Positions 12,892 through 23,324 of a stretch of 64,000 bases of DNA are shown in pieces. The notes under the pieces were generated by a model. That model ran no database searches. It had not been told where the DNA came from and saw only the letters and a list, made by a program, of their open reading frames with translations. The stretch's first letter is position 1. Each line of letters starts with the position of its first letter. The translations under genes were made by a program, and so were the position numbers. The stretch comes from Chenopodium formosanum. Taxonomy: Eukaryota; Streptophyta; Magnoliopsida; Caryophyllales; Amaranthaceae. Where the stretch lies: contig CM044874.1 of the NCBI GenBank assembly GCA_024500155.1, positions 1,863,001-1,927,000 on the forward strand, read 5' to 3'.

Positions 12892-13008
12892 TGAGGGATG
12901 GCTCAAGTGGTTAGAGCTTCTCTCCTGCCTCTAGGAGATCCTGTAATCGATTCTCACCCCCGCCTTTGTGGCTCTCTAAACACACAAAAAAAAAAAAAAA
13001 AAAAAAAA
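12892..13008 (+). mobile_element. tRNA-derived SINE-like element
   Basis: A short unit starts GAGGGATGGCTCAAGTGG, with a good pol III box A (TGGCTCAAGTGG). A degenerate box B (around GTAATCGATTCTCACC) follows about 40 bp later, and the unit ends in a run of about 25 A (12984-13008). This is the build of a plant SINE. A clear target duplication was not found. Confidence 0.6.
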
Positions 13009-14082
13009 ATTGTTAGTAATTTTCATGACACAATATTTAGTACCTAAGCGACAAAGAATTGAGACTCTAACCTTTACTCTCTTCTCTCTCCCCTCTCCTC
13101 TCTCTTCACAAAATTAGACTATTTCCGACCCTTTTTCTTTAATTCAATTTAGTTTTTTGTTTTGTTTTACGTATTGGTTTATTTGTTTTGTTTTGTTCTC
13201 TCCATATGTGAGAGTCTGTCCCAATTTTCTGGGTTTTTCCCTAATTTTCTGGGATTTTGATTCTCATCTATGGATGAGAATTTTATTTTTAGGGTTCTTA
13301 TAATAATTGGGAAGGTGATTTGGATTCCTATGGGTTTGGGATTTGTCATCAACTGGTCGATCAAAACATCAGCGCAGATTGCGGAGGTCTCAACTTGGAA
13401 AGATGCAAAGACATCGAAAATCATTGCTCGCGTTAAGCTTGAAGCGGTGGAGTATGAGCTATGCCAAATATGCAAATTAGTTATGATTTTGATTGTAAAA
13501 GTTATGATATTTTCTCTAAATCTATGGTTTACAAATCCTTATTATTGTAGATGCATGCCGTATGACTTTTATTTAATGATATTATTCTTCCGTTCAAAAA
13601 AAAAAATAAAAAAATAAAAGACTAAGCGGTTTTTATATCACTCTCCCTTCTTCTTCTTTTTTTTTTTTTTTTTTTACGTGCTAAGATAATTGCGTTAATT
13701 TTCTGTCTTAAGCTAATTTCCCTAATTATCCTAATTTTTTTAAGTGATCTCTTGATTTGTGCCCATATTAGTTAGGGATATTATGATAATATAATATGAG
13801 TATGAATTCTTCAATCTTCAATTACCAATTATATGATCTGAATTTTTTTAGTACTGTTCTTAAATGCTGTAAGTTTTGGGTCTTTTATTGGTGTGTGAAT
13901 CCATGTTCTTAACAAATAGAGAATTAATTCTTGTATGGATCACCCTAATTTATCGTCTGCATATATGCTTAATTTATACAGCAGGTTCCATTAATATATT
14001 TTTTCATATATGATAGTAGTCTTATTAGAGGCAACGACTTAAATTAACTTTTGGAGATCAATGGATAATTCAAGTGGAAAAT

Positions 14083-14113
<31 letters not shown>

Positions 14114-14999
14114 GGTGCTGCAGCCAGTGGAAAATGGTCATTTAATAGCCCAATAATTAAAGTATGACACATAGATCATTACATTAATTTTAAGGGAGAA
14201 GATTTATAATTAGGATCAATAGAAAAAAAAAATTTAATAGCGAACTCAAGGAGGAAGTTAATTATTTACATTGCCTCAGAAATAGTAATAGTTCAAGTTT
14301 GTAGCAAAAAAGGATTTATACAGCTTCCTATGTTCTATTTGAGAAACTATGCTTGGATCCAAGGGGTGCAACCCGCAAATTCTTCAAATGGAGACATCCT
14401 AATTATATCGTGCTCGACCTCGAAAAACCTATCAAGCACACAGTTGCAGTTAGCTCAATCTGAATCCTTCTGTACACAAATCTGAATCCTTCTGTACCCA
14501 CCCTGACACATATACCCACCTTCTCAAACCTGTCACCCACCCGGTAAAACCAAGTTATCCTCCCTTATACTTCAAACTTTTGATGTTAATCTTTTAAAGT
14601 ATTACATATTTTGTAATACGTAGGACTTGCCTCTTTTATAGAGAGTTGCCTTATCTCATTCTGCAGACAATATCCAAACTTGCTGAGATTTATTCTGTTT
14701 TATGTCTTTTATCCACACACTTGTTCTATCCATGCCATTTGCCCACTAATGCATATGATTAAAGTTAATTAAATCACTATATATATTTTTTTAACCTATG
14801 TATGACTCGAACCATTTAAGCTAATAGGCAATAGGCTTTTCAAAAAATTTAATGGACTCAACATAAATTATACCATAATTCGACACCCAATCATAGCAGA
14901 AATTTGAAAAGTAAAAAATAAAACCTAATGCTAAGGTGAAGTCAAAGCATCATATTATAGAATCATTTACCAGGAACGAAGTAGTTAAATTTGGCTTCA
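13009..14999. other. Intergenic, homopolymer-rich
   Basis: No gene recognised. It contains several T- and A-tracts (13660-13675, 14085-14114) and a CT-rich stretch (13080-13105). The last bases lead into the 128-bp repeat that flanks the copia element. Confidence 0.6.
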
Positions 15000-15127
15000 T
15001 CTATCCACTTTAGTTGCTCTGAACCATCACTCACACCCCTTGTCATCCAACAACACAAGCCAGCTCGCTACTACCGACACATTACAGCCTACCACAAAGC
15101 AGACACATGAATACATAAAAGCAATGT
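15000..15127 (+). repeat. Left copy of 128-bp direct repeat flanking the copia element
   Basis: Matches 20117-20244 over 128 bp without gaps and with two substitutions that I can see (C/A and C/T). The copies lie on opposite sides of the retrotransposon. Confidence 0.93.
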
Positions 15128-15160
15128 ATCATAGAGCATCCTGTGAATATATAAAAGCAA
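15128..15160 (+). other. 33-bp patchwork filler at the left copia junction
   Basis: Between the 128-bp repeat and the left LTR are 33 bp that look copied from nearby. The first 8 bp (ATCATAGA) match the end of the LTR, the next ~20 bp (GAGCATCCTGTGAATATATA) match the middle of the LTR, and ATAAAAGCAA matches the end of the adjacent 128-bp repeat. Confidence 0.75.
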
Positions 15161-15350
15161 TGTTAAATTATGGAGAAAATATAATTGAATGGCTTGAATT
15201 TCTCATTGAGCATCCTGTGAATATATAATCGTTACACCTCCTAATCCTAGAATTAAAAGATATACTAGAATCCTAGGAAGTTAACTAAAATACAAGATAA
15301 ATATTGACAAAATATAATCTTCCCAAAAATATATCATAGATATCTTGATA
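15161..15350 (-). repeat. 3' LTR of the copia element
   Basis: 190 bp, identical to 19927-20116. In element orientation it starts TATCAAGATATC next to the G-rich polypurine tract and ends TTTAACA. Confidence 0.95.
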
Positions 15351-15364
15351 CCCCCCCCCCTCAA
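15351..15364 (-). other. Polypurine tract of the copia element
   Basis: On the minus strand, TTGA followed by ten G lies directly against the 3' LTR, the expected place for the plus-strand primer. Confidence 0.8.
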
Positions 15365-17422
15365 GTTGGAGCGTGTGGATCGGCAACGCCCAACTTGGAA
15401 AGAAGGTGATCAAACTGAGCTTTACCTAGCGCCTTAGTGAAAATATCGGCAAGCTGTGAATCGGTAGGAACATAAGTGGGAGAGATTAAGCCATCTGTAA
15501 TCGCATCTCGAACAAAGTGGCAATCGACTTCAATGTGCTTTGTTCGTTCATGAAAAACTGGGTTCTTAGCTATATGCAGAGCTGACTGACTATCACAAAA
15601 TAATTTTATCGCCTTTGGATGTTGAACACCCAGACTCAACAGTAGAGCTTTTAACCATTTAAGCTCCATGGTAGAGGCCGACATACACCTGTACTCCGCT
15701 TCTGACGATGAAGTAGACACTGTGGGCTGCTTTTTAGTTTTCCACGAAATAGGTGACTTTCCGAGAAACACTAGCCACCCTGTTAAAGATCTCCAAGTAA
15801 GAGGACATGCGGCCCAATCTGAATCACACCAACCCTGCAGAGTTAAGTCGCAATCAGAACTCAATAGAATACCCTGACCTGGAGTACCCTTTAAATAAAT
15901 ATCGGACCACCCTCAAGGCCACGTTCCAATGCTCAATGCGAGGTGCCTGCATAAATTGAGAGAGAATATGAATCGAATAGGCTAAGTCGGGTCGTGTTAC
16001 CGCAAGGTAAATAAGTCGGCCGACTAGCCTTCTATAAGACTCAGGATCGGAAAGTAGCTCTCCACTAGCTAAGCCTAGCTTATGATTTTGCTCCATTGGA
16101 GTCCCACTTGGTTTAGCCCCCAATAATCCGGTCTCCAAAATGATATCCAGAGTATACTTCCTTTAACACAAAAATAAGCCTGCAGGGCTACGAGCAACCT
16201 CGATTCCCAAAAAATATTTTAAAGGACCTAGATCCTTCATCTTGAAACAGTCACTGAGATAGGCTTTGAAAACAGTAAGTGCAGCGGTATTATTCCCAGA
16301 AATAATTAAATCATCAACATAAACCAAGACATTTAATTGAACACTTCCCTTAGTGTATGTGAATAATGAATAATCAGAGTAAGATTGTTTAAAACCATAC
16401 TGCTTTAAAGCCTTTGTTAGCTTTGCAAACCAACATCTGGGAGCTTGTTTCAAACCATATAGTGATTTGCGCAATCTGCAAACCAAGTTAGGATCCGAAC
16501 ATTCGAACCCGGGAGGCAACTTCATGTAAACCTCTTCATCGAGGTCACCATGTAAAAAGGCATTGTGAACGTCCATTTGATGTAGTTCCCAATTCTTTGA
16601 AGCTGCAATAGCAAGAACGGTTCTGACTGTTGTCATTTTAGCCACCGGAGCAAACGTCTCACCATAATCAATGCCTTCTTTTTGATGATTTCCGAACACC
16701 ACTAGTCGAGATTTAAGTCGCTCCACCTCACCAGTGGACAAAAACTTGGTCTTATAGACCCATTGACTCCCAAGAGCCTTCTTACCCGGAGGTAGATATT
16801 CCAAAGTCCATGTGCCATTGTCTTCCAAAGCCCGAATTTCTTCTTTCATTGATCTGCGCCACCCTTCATACTTCATAGATTCTTTGAATGACGTTGGATC
16901 ATTGGTTTGAACAACAGCTGCAATAAATTTCCGATAATTCACAGAAAAAGTGTTACAATTTATATAATGTGCTAGGGGATACGGGGTTCCTGGAGTCTGA
17001 TTGGAAGGACGAGCCGGACTCTTAGCAACAACCGTGTGTGTGACAAAATCTCGGAGTAAAACTGAAGAGTATTTTTCTCGGAACCCGCGACCCAATTGCT
17101 CACTGTCTTGGTGCGGTTCATGGCTGGAATTATCTGGCTGCGCGGAGTGGATTGGCGGAGCAGTAGCAGCCTGCTCTTGGTCCCTGCTGTTGGACGGACT
17201 GCCCATCAGGGGCTGTGTGCTGCCGCTGCACCTGCTGCTGTGCAGGCTGCCCAGCAGGGGCTGTGTGCTGCTGCTGTACTTGTTGTTATGCGGGCTGCCC
17301 AGCAGGGGCAGTAAACTCCGCAGCCACCCTGCGGTGACCCTCACTTTGCCGCAAGGTGGTTGTGGAGTAGTCTGTCTCCACCTTTTCTTGTGTTGAAGGA
17401 GCATCATTTCCTTCTCCAACAT
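15361..17422 (-). pseudogene. Copia reverse transcriptase and RNase H region, broken
   Basis: Three open pieces. 16163-17422 holds the RT: WVYKTKF, the Q(M)DVHNAFLHGDLDEEVYM block, SLYGLKQAPRCW and the catalytic YVDDLIISGN. It is interrupted by TAA at 16163-16165. 15854-16138 continues with RT thumb motifs (YLAVTRPDLAYS) and ends at a one-base frameshift near 15885. 15361-15864 holds RNase H (GWCDSDWA, STSSSEAEY, HIEVDCHFVRD) and the normal C-terminal stop. These would copy the element RNA into DNA. RT and RNase H catalytic motifs are intact; only the reading frame is lost. Confidence 0.93.
17199..17311 (-). repeat. 48-bp minisatellite in the integrase-RT linker
   Basis: Two full 48-bp units (17199-17246, 17247-17294) and a 17-bp partial. 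In the integrase frame they encode a 16-residue Gln-rich unit built around QQQVQ, HTAP and AGQPA. A TAA at 17286-17288 lies in one unit, and a frameshift into the RT frame follows downstream of the array. Confidence 0.85.
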
Positions 17423-18855
17423 TTAATTCACCCTTAATTTCAACATTAATATCTACCAAGTCATCATCACCCAAAATGTAGTCCGCAAAATCAATATGAA
17501 CATCATCCCTCGTGTCAGTAAAATATGGATCAATATTAGCATCTTCCGGACTACAAAATGGGAACATATCTTCCACAAATTTTACATCTCGAGAGACAAA
17601 AAATTCTTTAGTTTCAAGGTCAAATAGCTTCCAACCCTTTTTACCGAAAGGATATCCCATAAAAACACATTTACGACTCCTACTAGCAAACTTATCCCCC
17701 CTCGTCTTTTGATTGTGTGCAAAACACAAGCAACCAAAAATACGAATAGCTTCAAAAGACGGTGTTTTATTGAAAAGAATTTCGAATGGGGTTTTATTTT
17801 GTAGGGTAGGAGTAGGGGTTCGGTTTATTAGATGGGCGGCAGCTAAGACACACTCCCCCCAAAAATAAATTGGCAATTTTGCTTGGAATCTCAAGGCTCT
17901 AGCAACATTAAGGGTGTGTTTGTGTTTTCTCTCTACTCTCCCATTCTGTTGAGGGGTACCAACACACGATGTTTGAAAAAGAATTCCAGTGGCAACAAAA
18001 TAATCACGCAACACAATTAAATTCAGTTCCATTATCACTTTGCACAATTTTAATTGTTTGATTGAATTGTCTATCAACCATAGCAATAAATGCCATAAAC
18101 ATTTGAAAAACCTCAGTTTTATCAACCAACAAATAAATCCAAACTGCACGAGAATAGTCATCAACAATAGTAAAAAAATAACGAGCCCCACACGATGAAG
18201 CATGTCAATATGGACCCCACAAATCACAATGAATTTTTTCAAAAATTCTAGAAGTTTTATTATCACTTAAAGGAAATTTGTCTCTTGGATGTTGAGCACG
18301 AAAACATATTTCACATCCTTTTGCTAAATTACTTTTATTATTGCTAATATGAGGAAGCAACTTAACTACTCTTTCCGAAGGATGCCCCATTCTTCTATGC
18401 CAAAGATCCAAATCAGATGTCGCTTCAATCACAGACACACGTTGCACCACATCCGGTTTGCTAAGATAGTAGAGTCCGTCTCGCCTAAGACCCGATCCAA
18501 TCAGCTCCTTCCGTTGGTCCTGTATGGCACACATATGTGAGTTAAATTGTACAACCACTTTTAACTGATCACTAAGTTGAGAAACGGAAATTAAATTGCA
18601 ATTTAAGTTTGGGACATATAAAACCCCAGAGATAGTAATTTTATCGGTTAGACAAACCGATCCGGCCAAAGATGCCAACACACTTGCGCCATTGGGCAAA
18701 CCAACGAGTAACTCAATATCATAAGTGTCAAATAGCCAAGATTTATTTCCGGTGACGTGGTGAGTGGCGCCGGTATCGATAATCCAATGAGCATTGTCAA
18801 ACTTACCATTTAACCGGTTTTCGGGAACTTTTGTATTACCCATAAAACCGACCAA
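17286..18855 (-). pseudogene. Copia protease and integrase region, broken
   Basis: The piece 18205-18855 contains the aspartic protease motif WIIDTGATHHVTG and then the GAG-pre-integrase zinc-binding segment (LWHRRMGHPS, CEIC). It ends with TGA at 18205-18207 just before the integrase core. The integrase core runs on in that frame to a frameshift near 18016, then in 17286-18266 with GTPQQNGRVERKH, the INRTPT segment and the GCLCFAHN and CVFMGYPFGKKGWKLFD blocks. The product would cut the polyprotein and integrate the DNA. Downstream is an acidic linker and the 48-bp repeat. Confidence 0.9.
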
Positions 18856-18887
18856 AGCCTTCCATTGCTCAGGGGAGAAAACCTGCC

Positions 18888-19876
18888 CTAAAGGAGATGG
18901 TTGCGATTCTGCCGTGGTAGTAACATTAGCACGTGCTCCCCCACGATTGCGAGAAGTCCAGCCCTCGGGATAGCCGTGGACTTCGAAGCACTTGCTAGGG
19001 TCATGGCCCTTTTTCTGGCAGTGAGGACAGGGGAACCGAAACCAACAGGAGGTAAGATCATGTCCTGGCTTCTTACAATGAGTGCAGCTCTTGGGGCCAC
19101 GACCTCCACCTGTTGAAGCTCATACAGCAAACCCGACAGCTTCGGTTGGCTGTTTTTCTTCGATTTCTTGCTTTGAGGTGCGAACCCTCTCTTCTTGAGT
19201 CACCAACTGAAATGCCCGATCGAGGCTTGGTAGAGGATCCTGTGACAGAATGTTAGTGCGAAAAGAAGAATAATAACCAGCATATAAACCCATCAAGAAG
19301 TCATGTAATTTCGTTTGTTGGCGGCAGAGTTCATGTGCCGTTCCAGCAGTGCAATTAGAGCAGCAATTACAAGAGATTAAGGGTTCATGGTGATCCAATT
19401 CTTGCCACAGAGCATGTAATTTTCCGAAATAAACAGAGACAGACATGGTTTTTGTTTGTTCGCACTTAGCAAGGGAGGTACGAAGCTGTTGAATCCGAGG
19501 TCCATTGGTCTGCGCGAACCGTTGCTTGAGGTGATCCCAGAAGGGTTTTGCCTCCCGAAATTTAGACAAAGAGGACTTGACATCAGCATCAATGGTATTC
19601 GTAAGCCATGAAATTAACATGGCGTTTATGGTTGTCCAATCAGACTTCGTACATGGAGGTTTTGGTTCAGTTATAGTCCCATCCAAGAAATCAAACTTGC
19701 GCCGTGCTTCAAGTGCCGTTTGAATGTCAGCAGCCCATTCTTCATAATTGTCGCCTTTGAGACGAGTTGGAGTTTAAATCCCCGGGTCGATCTTGAGGAC
19801 CAAGGAAATAAGGAGAGTTTGGTTCGATTTTAACTGGTGGTGGTGGTGGCGGTGGTGGAACATCATCACCCGCCAT
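18888..19876 (-). pseudogene. Copia gag with two zinc knuckles, broken
   Basis: The likely start is the Met codon at 19874-19876, soon after the primer-binding site; it opens with a run of eight Pro. A one-base frameshift near 19775 separates this from the body. The body (open from 19686) shows the usual copia gag sequence DVKSSLSKFREAKPFWDHL and LYAGYYSSFRTNIL. A TGA at 19120-19122 interrupts it. In the same frame beyond the stop are two CX2CX4HX4C knuckles, CTHCKKPGHDLTSC and CPHCQKKGHDPSKC. Gag forms the virus-like particle and binds the element RNA. Confidence 0.9.
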
Positions 19877-19910
19877 GATTAATGTGTTTGTAGAGAAAAA
19901 AAAAAATCAA

Positions 19911-19926
19911 CCTGCTCTTGATACCA
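19911..19926 (-). other. Primer-binding site of the copia element
   Basis: On the minus strand TGGTATCAAGAGCAGG directly follows the 5' LTR. It is the usual near-complement of the initiator tRNA-Met 3' end. Confidence 0.88.
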
Positions 19927-20116
19927 TGTTAAATTATGGAGAAAATATAATTGAATGGCTTGAATTTCTCATTGAGCATCCTGTGAATATATAATCGTTA
20001 CACCTCCTAATCCTAGAATTAAAAGATATACTAGAATCCTAGGAAGTTAACTAAAATACAAGATAAATATTGACAAAATATAATCTTCCCAAAAATATAT
20101 CATAGATATCTTGATA
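19927..20116 (-). repeat. 5' LTR of the copia element
   Basis: 190 bp, base-for-base identical with 15161-15350 as read here. It abuts the primer-binding site on one side and the right 128-bp flank repeat on the other. Confidence 0.95.
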
Positions 20117-20244
20117 TCTATCCACTTTAGTTGCTCTGAACCATCACTCACACCCCTTGTCATCCAACAACACAAGACAGCTCGCTACTACCGACACATT
20201 ACAGCCTACCACAAAGCAGATACATGAATACATAAAAGCAATGT
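20117..20244 (+). repeat. Right copy of 128-bp direct repeat flanking the copia element
   Basis: Begins at the first base after the 5' LTR and is the partner of 15000-15127. Confidence 0.93.
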
Positions 20245-21018
20245 CTATCTAGTCCACACACAACATACTCTCAGCCTTGCCGCACTAATTGTGGCAAAGC
20301 ACAAACCTCATGGACAAAGCATGGCTATAAGCTATATCCTTACCATATATCTCTGCTGGAAAGTAGTTTGTAACTCATTTTCAATATGTACAACCAGCCC
20401 AGAATGATCCCCCTGAAAACTTCAAGGTCCTCTACCTGAGATATGACACACAATCATATACCCGGAATTCCATTCATATGCTCAATGCTATCATGAATTC
20501 TGCAACACCAAGCTTGCTTGATTTTTCAGCCATAATCGCAACTATCTGAGCTAAGTATCCCATTCCAGTCTGCACTAAGCAATTCAAAGTGAATGTTTTA
20601 TGAGCCTTGCGTTTTAATGCCTCAACACGCTTCTTAACTAATAATGATAATTGATAAATGATTTTATGTAATGTTTTCCATTTACTAAATAACATGACTA
20701 ATATGGGGCAAAGAGGATTATATGGAAACAAAAAGGATAGCAGAAGAGAACAATTCAAGAAAATGCTGAAACATTCAAAGATAAATTTCATCATATGCTC
20801 CAGGAAAGATTCAAAATTTGAAATCGTGAATTGTGTGTGTGTGTGTTGTGTGTGTGGGGGGGGTGGGGGGGTGGGGGGGGGGGGGAGGTAATTAAGAATC
20901 ATGAACCATAAGCAGGAGGTTTACCACATAAATATATAAAAACTCAAAATAGAGGATAAACCCCTGATTTTAACAATGTAGCGTTGAATACTTAAATAGT
21001 CACCCACCAAGGAATTCT
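20245..21018. other. Intergenic with G-rich tract
   Basis: No gene recognised. 20832-20886 is a GT repeat grading into runs of G (G8, G7 and a final run of about 13), which could fold as a G-quadruplex. Confidence 0.65.
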
Positions 21019-21027
21019 CAAAATAAA

Positions 21028-23315
21028 TAAAAATTCTAGTATGGTCACTCTCACAATGACCATCACTATACTTAATTTTCATTGGTTGTTTTTAGATTTA
21101 TTTTTTTAGCTAGGTCAAACCTTATTTAAGGATAGTTAAGGTATTTTGCTTTTTTAATTCATTTTCTTATTTTTCAAATTTCAATTATTGATTTTCTGAA
21201 ATTTTTAATTTAATTTCGAAATTATTTTATCTAAATCTAATTTTAATAAAATCTAAAATTAAGACTAAAAAAAAAATTAAAAATCGAAAATTTGTTCTTC
21301 GTCGTTCTTCGATGTTCATCAATGTTCTTCCTAGTTCATCCAAATTTTTCATCAAATAATGAAATCAACCACGATTTTATGTTCCATGTACCTTAATTTC
21401 AATCGCGCATCAATTGAGATCGAAAAATAGGCTTGATTTATATTGCCATTGCGCAATTTTATGGTACACATAATCGGTTTCTATCATCCTGTGGGTGGAC
21501 TCTTAATCTTTGAATTATAGATTTTAATTGTATAAAATCAAGCATCGGATTCGAATATAGCGATTTAAGGTATAAGAAATCAAAAATTTAAAGTTTTTCG
21601 GTAATATATGTTCGTCATGAAAATCTGAGAAGAAACCGTAACACATTTTTTTTCACAACTTTTTTTGATCCAAAAAATCGAAGATCGAATTATAAACACT
21701 GTTTGTGATAAAAAAAGGTATTGACCCAAATACAAATATGACATAACTTTAACTGAATTTTATTAATTATAAAAAGATAATGACCAAACGTAACATTGGA
21801 CATTTCCAATTATTATAATAGAATTTACTTCGATGGCAATTTATAATACGATGAACCTAGACAATGATTCGAACTAATCAATAAACAAAAATTATGGAAT
21901 CAATATATTTTAAGTATAGAAATTGCATTTTAATATTGGAAATCACTTATTCAAATTATGATCTTTTTCCTAAATTTCTATCTTTTTAAATTTTGAATAG
22001 ATTATATATTGGAAATCAGTTATTCTAAATAGGATATTTTCCTAATTTATTATCTTTAAAAGTTAAATGATTTTTATCTTTTAAATTTTAAAAAATCTTT
22101 ACAAACAACAACGTTAGGATTCTTTGCTTCACATCTTTATCATCCTCGCATACTCTTTTCAACCAATTTTTATCTTTATCATCCAATTATCAAAGGTACT
22201 TGTGCAAACTGTGAAACAAATTCGGTTGAAAAGAGTATGCGAGGATGATAAAGATGTGAAGCAAAGAACCCTAACGCTGTTGTTTGTAAAAAAAATTTAA
22301 AATTTAAAATATAAAAATCATTTATCTTTTAAAGATAATAAATTAGGAAAATATCCTATTTAGAATAACTAATTTCCAATATATAATCTATTCAAAATTT
22401 AAAAAGATAAAAATTTAGGAAAAAGATCATAATTAGAATAAGTGATTTCCAATATTAAAATGCAATTTCTATACTTAAAATATATCGATTCCATAATTTT
22501 TTTTTATTGATTAGTTCGAATCATTGTCCAGGTTCATCGTATTATAAATTGTCATCGAAGTAAATTCTATTTTAATAATTGGAAATGTCCAATGTTACGT
22601 TTGGTCATTATCTTTTTATAATTAATAAAATTCAGTTAAGGTTATGTCATATTTGTATTTGGGTCAATACCTTTATCACAAACAGTGTTTATAATTCGAC
22701 CTTCGATTTTTTGGATCAAAAAAAGTTGTGAAAAAAAATGTGTTACGGTTTCTTCTCAGATTTTCATGACGAACATATATTACCGAAAAACTTAAATTTT
22801 TTTATTTCTTATACCTTAAATCGCTATTTTCGAACCCGATGCTTGACTTTGTACAATTAAAATATGTTATTCAAAGATTAAGAACGACCCACTTTGCGCA
22901 ATGGCTGTATAAATCTGGCCTATTTTTTCGTCTCCATTGATGCGCGATTGAAATTAAGGTACATGGAACACAAAATCGTGGTTGATTTCATTATTTGATG
23001 AAAAATTTGGATGAATTAGGAAGAACATCGAAGAACGACGAAGAACAAATTTTAGATTTTTAATTTTTTTTTTTTAATCTTAATTTTAAATTTTATTAAA
23101 ATTAGATTTAGATAAAATAAATTCAAAAATTAAAATAATATTTTCAGAAATTCATTAATTGAAATTTGAAAAATAAGAAAATGAATTAAAGAAGCAAAAT
23201 ACCTTAATTACCCTTAAATAAGGTTTGACCAAGCTAAAAAAATAAATCTAAAATCAACCAATGACATTTAAGTATAGCTATAGTCATATTTAAGATGACT
23301 ATAGTAGAAACATCC
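21028..23315. mobile_element. Large Mutator-like foldback element (2.3 kb) with 9-bp target duplication
   Basis: Two nearly identical inverted arms (about 21028-22164 and 22224-23315) around a spacer of about 59 bp. Flanks show a perfect 9-bp repeat CAAAATAAA (21019-21027 and 23316-23324). The outermost 19 bases of each end align without gaps (for example TTCTASTATRGTC). The arms are long AT-rich non-coding sequence; no transposase frame. A transcript crossing it would fold into a hairpin over about 1.1 kb. Confidence 0.85.
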
Positions 23316-23324
23316 CAAAATAAA

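Larger units (their letters stand above)
15161..20116 (-). mobile_element. Ty1-copia LTR retrotransposon, defective, with identical LTRs
   Basis: A 4956-bp element on the minus strand: 5' LTR 19927-20116, primer-binding site, gag, protease, integrase, RT, RNase H, polypurine tract, 3' LTR 15161-15350. Integrase precedes RT, which places it in Ty1-copia. The two 190-bp LTRs are identical, which suggests recent insertion or LTR conversion. The interior has at least four nonsense codons (19120, 18205, 17286, 16163) and about four frameshifts, so it cannot encode a working polyprotein. Read in element orientation the LTRs start TA and end CA, a non-canonical pair. The 5-bp flanks (AGCAA and TCTAT) do not match. 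Confidence 0.95.

Noticed and set aside
13179..13617. Overlapping frames of about 100 codons on both strands
   Set aside because: AT-rich, no known domain, no splice or promoter context; probably chance.
17001..17396. Plus-strand Cys/Leu-rich frames of 72-131 codons
   Set aside because: They are the complement of the copia linker minisatellite; a repeat read backwards, not a gene.
15156..20121. Standard 5-bp target duplication for the copia element
   Set aside because: AGCAA and TCTAT do not match; the flank structure is the 128-bp repeat.
20474..20902. Minus-strand 142-codon frame starting with Pro/His runs
   Set aside because: The first residues come from the GT/G tract and the rest has no family likeness.
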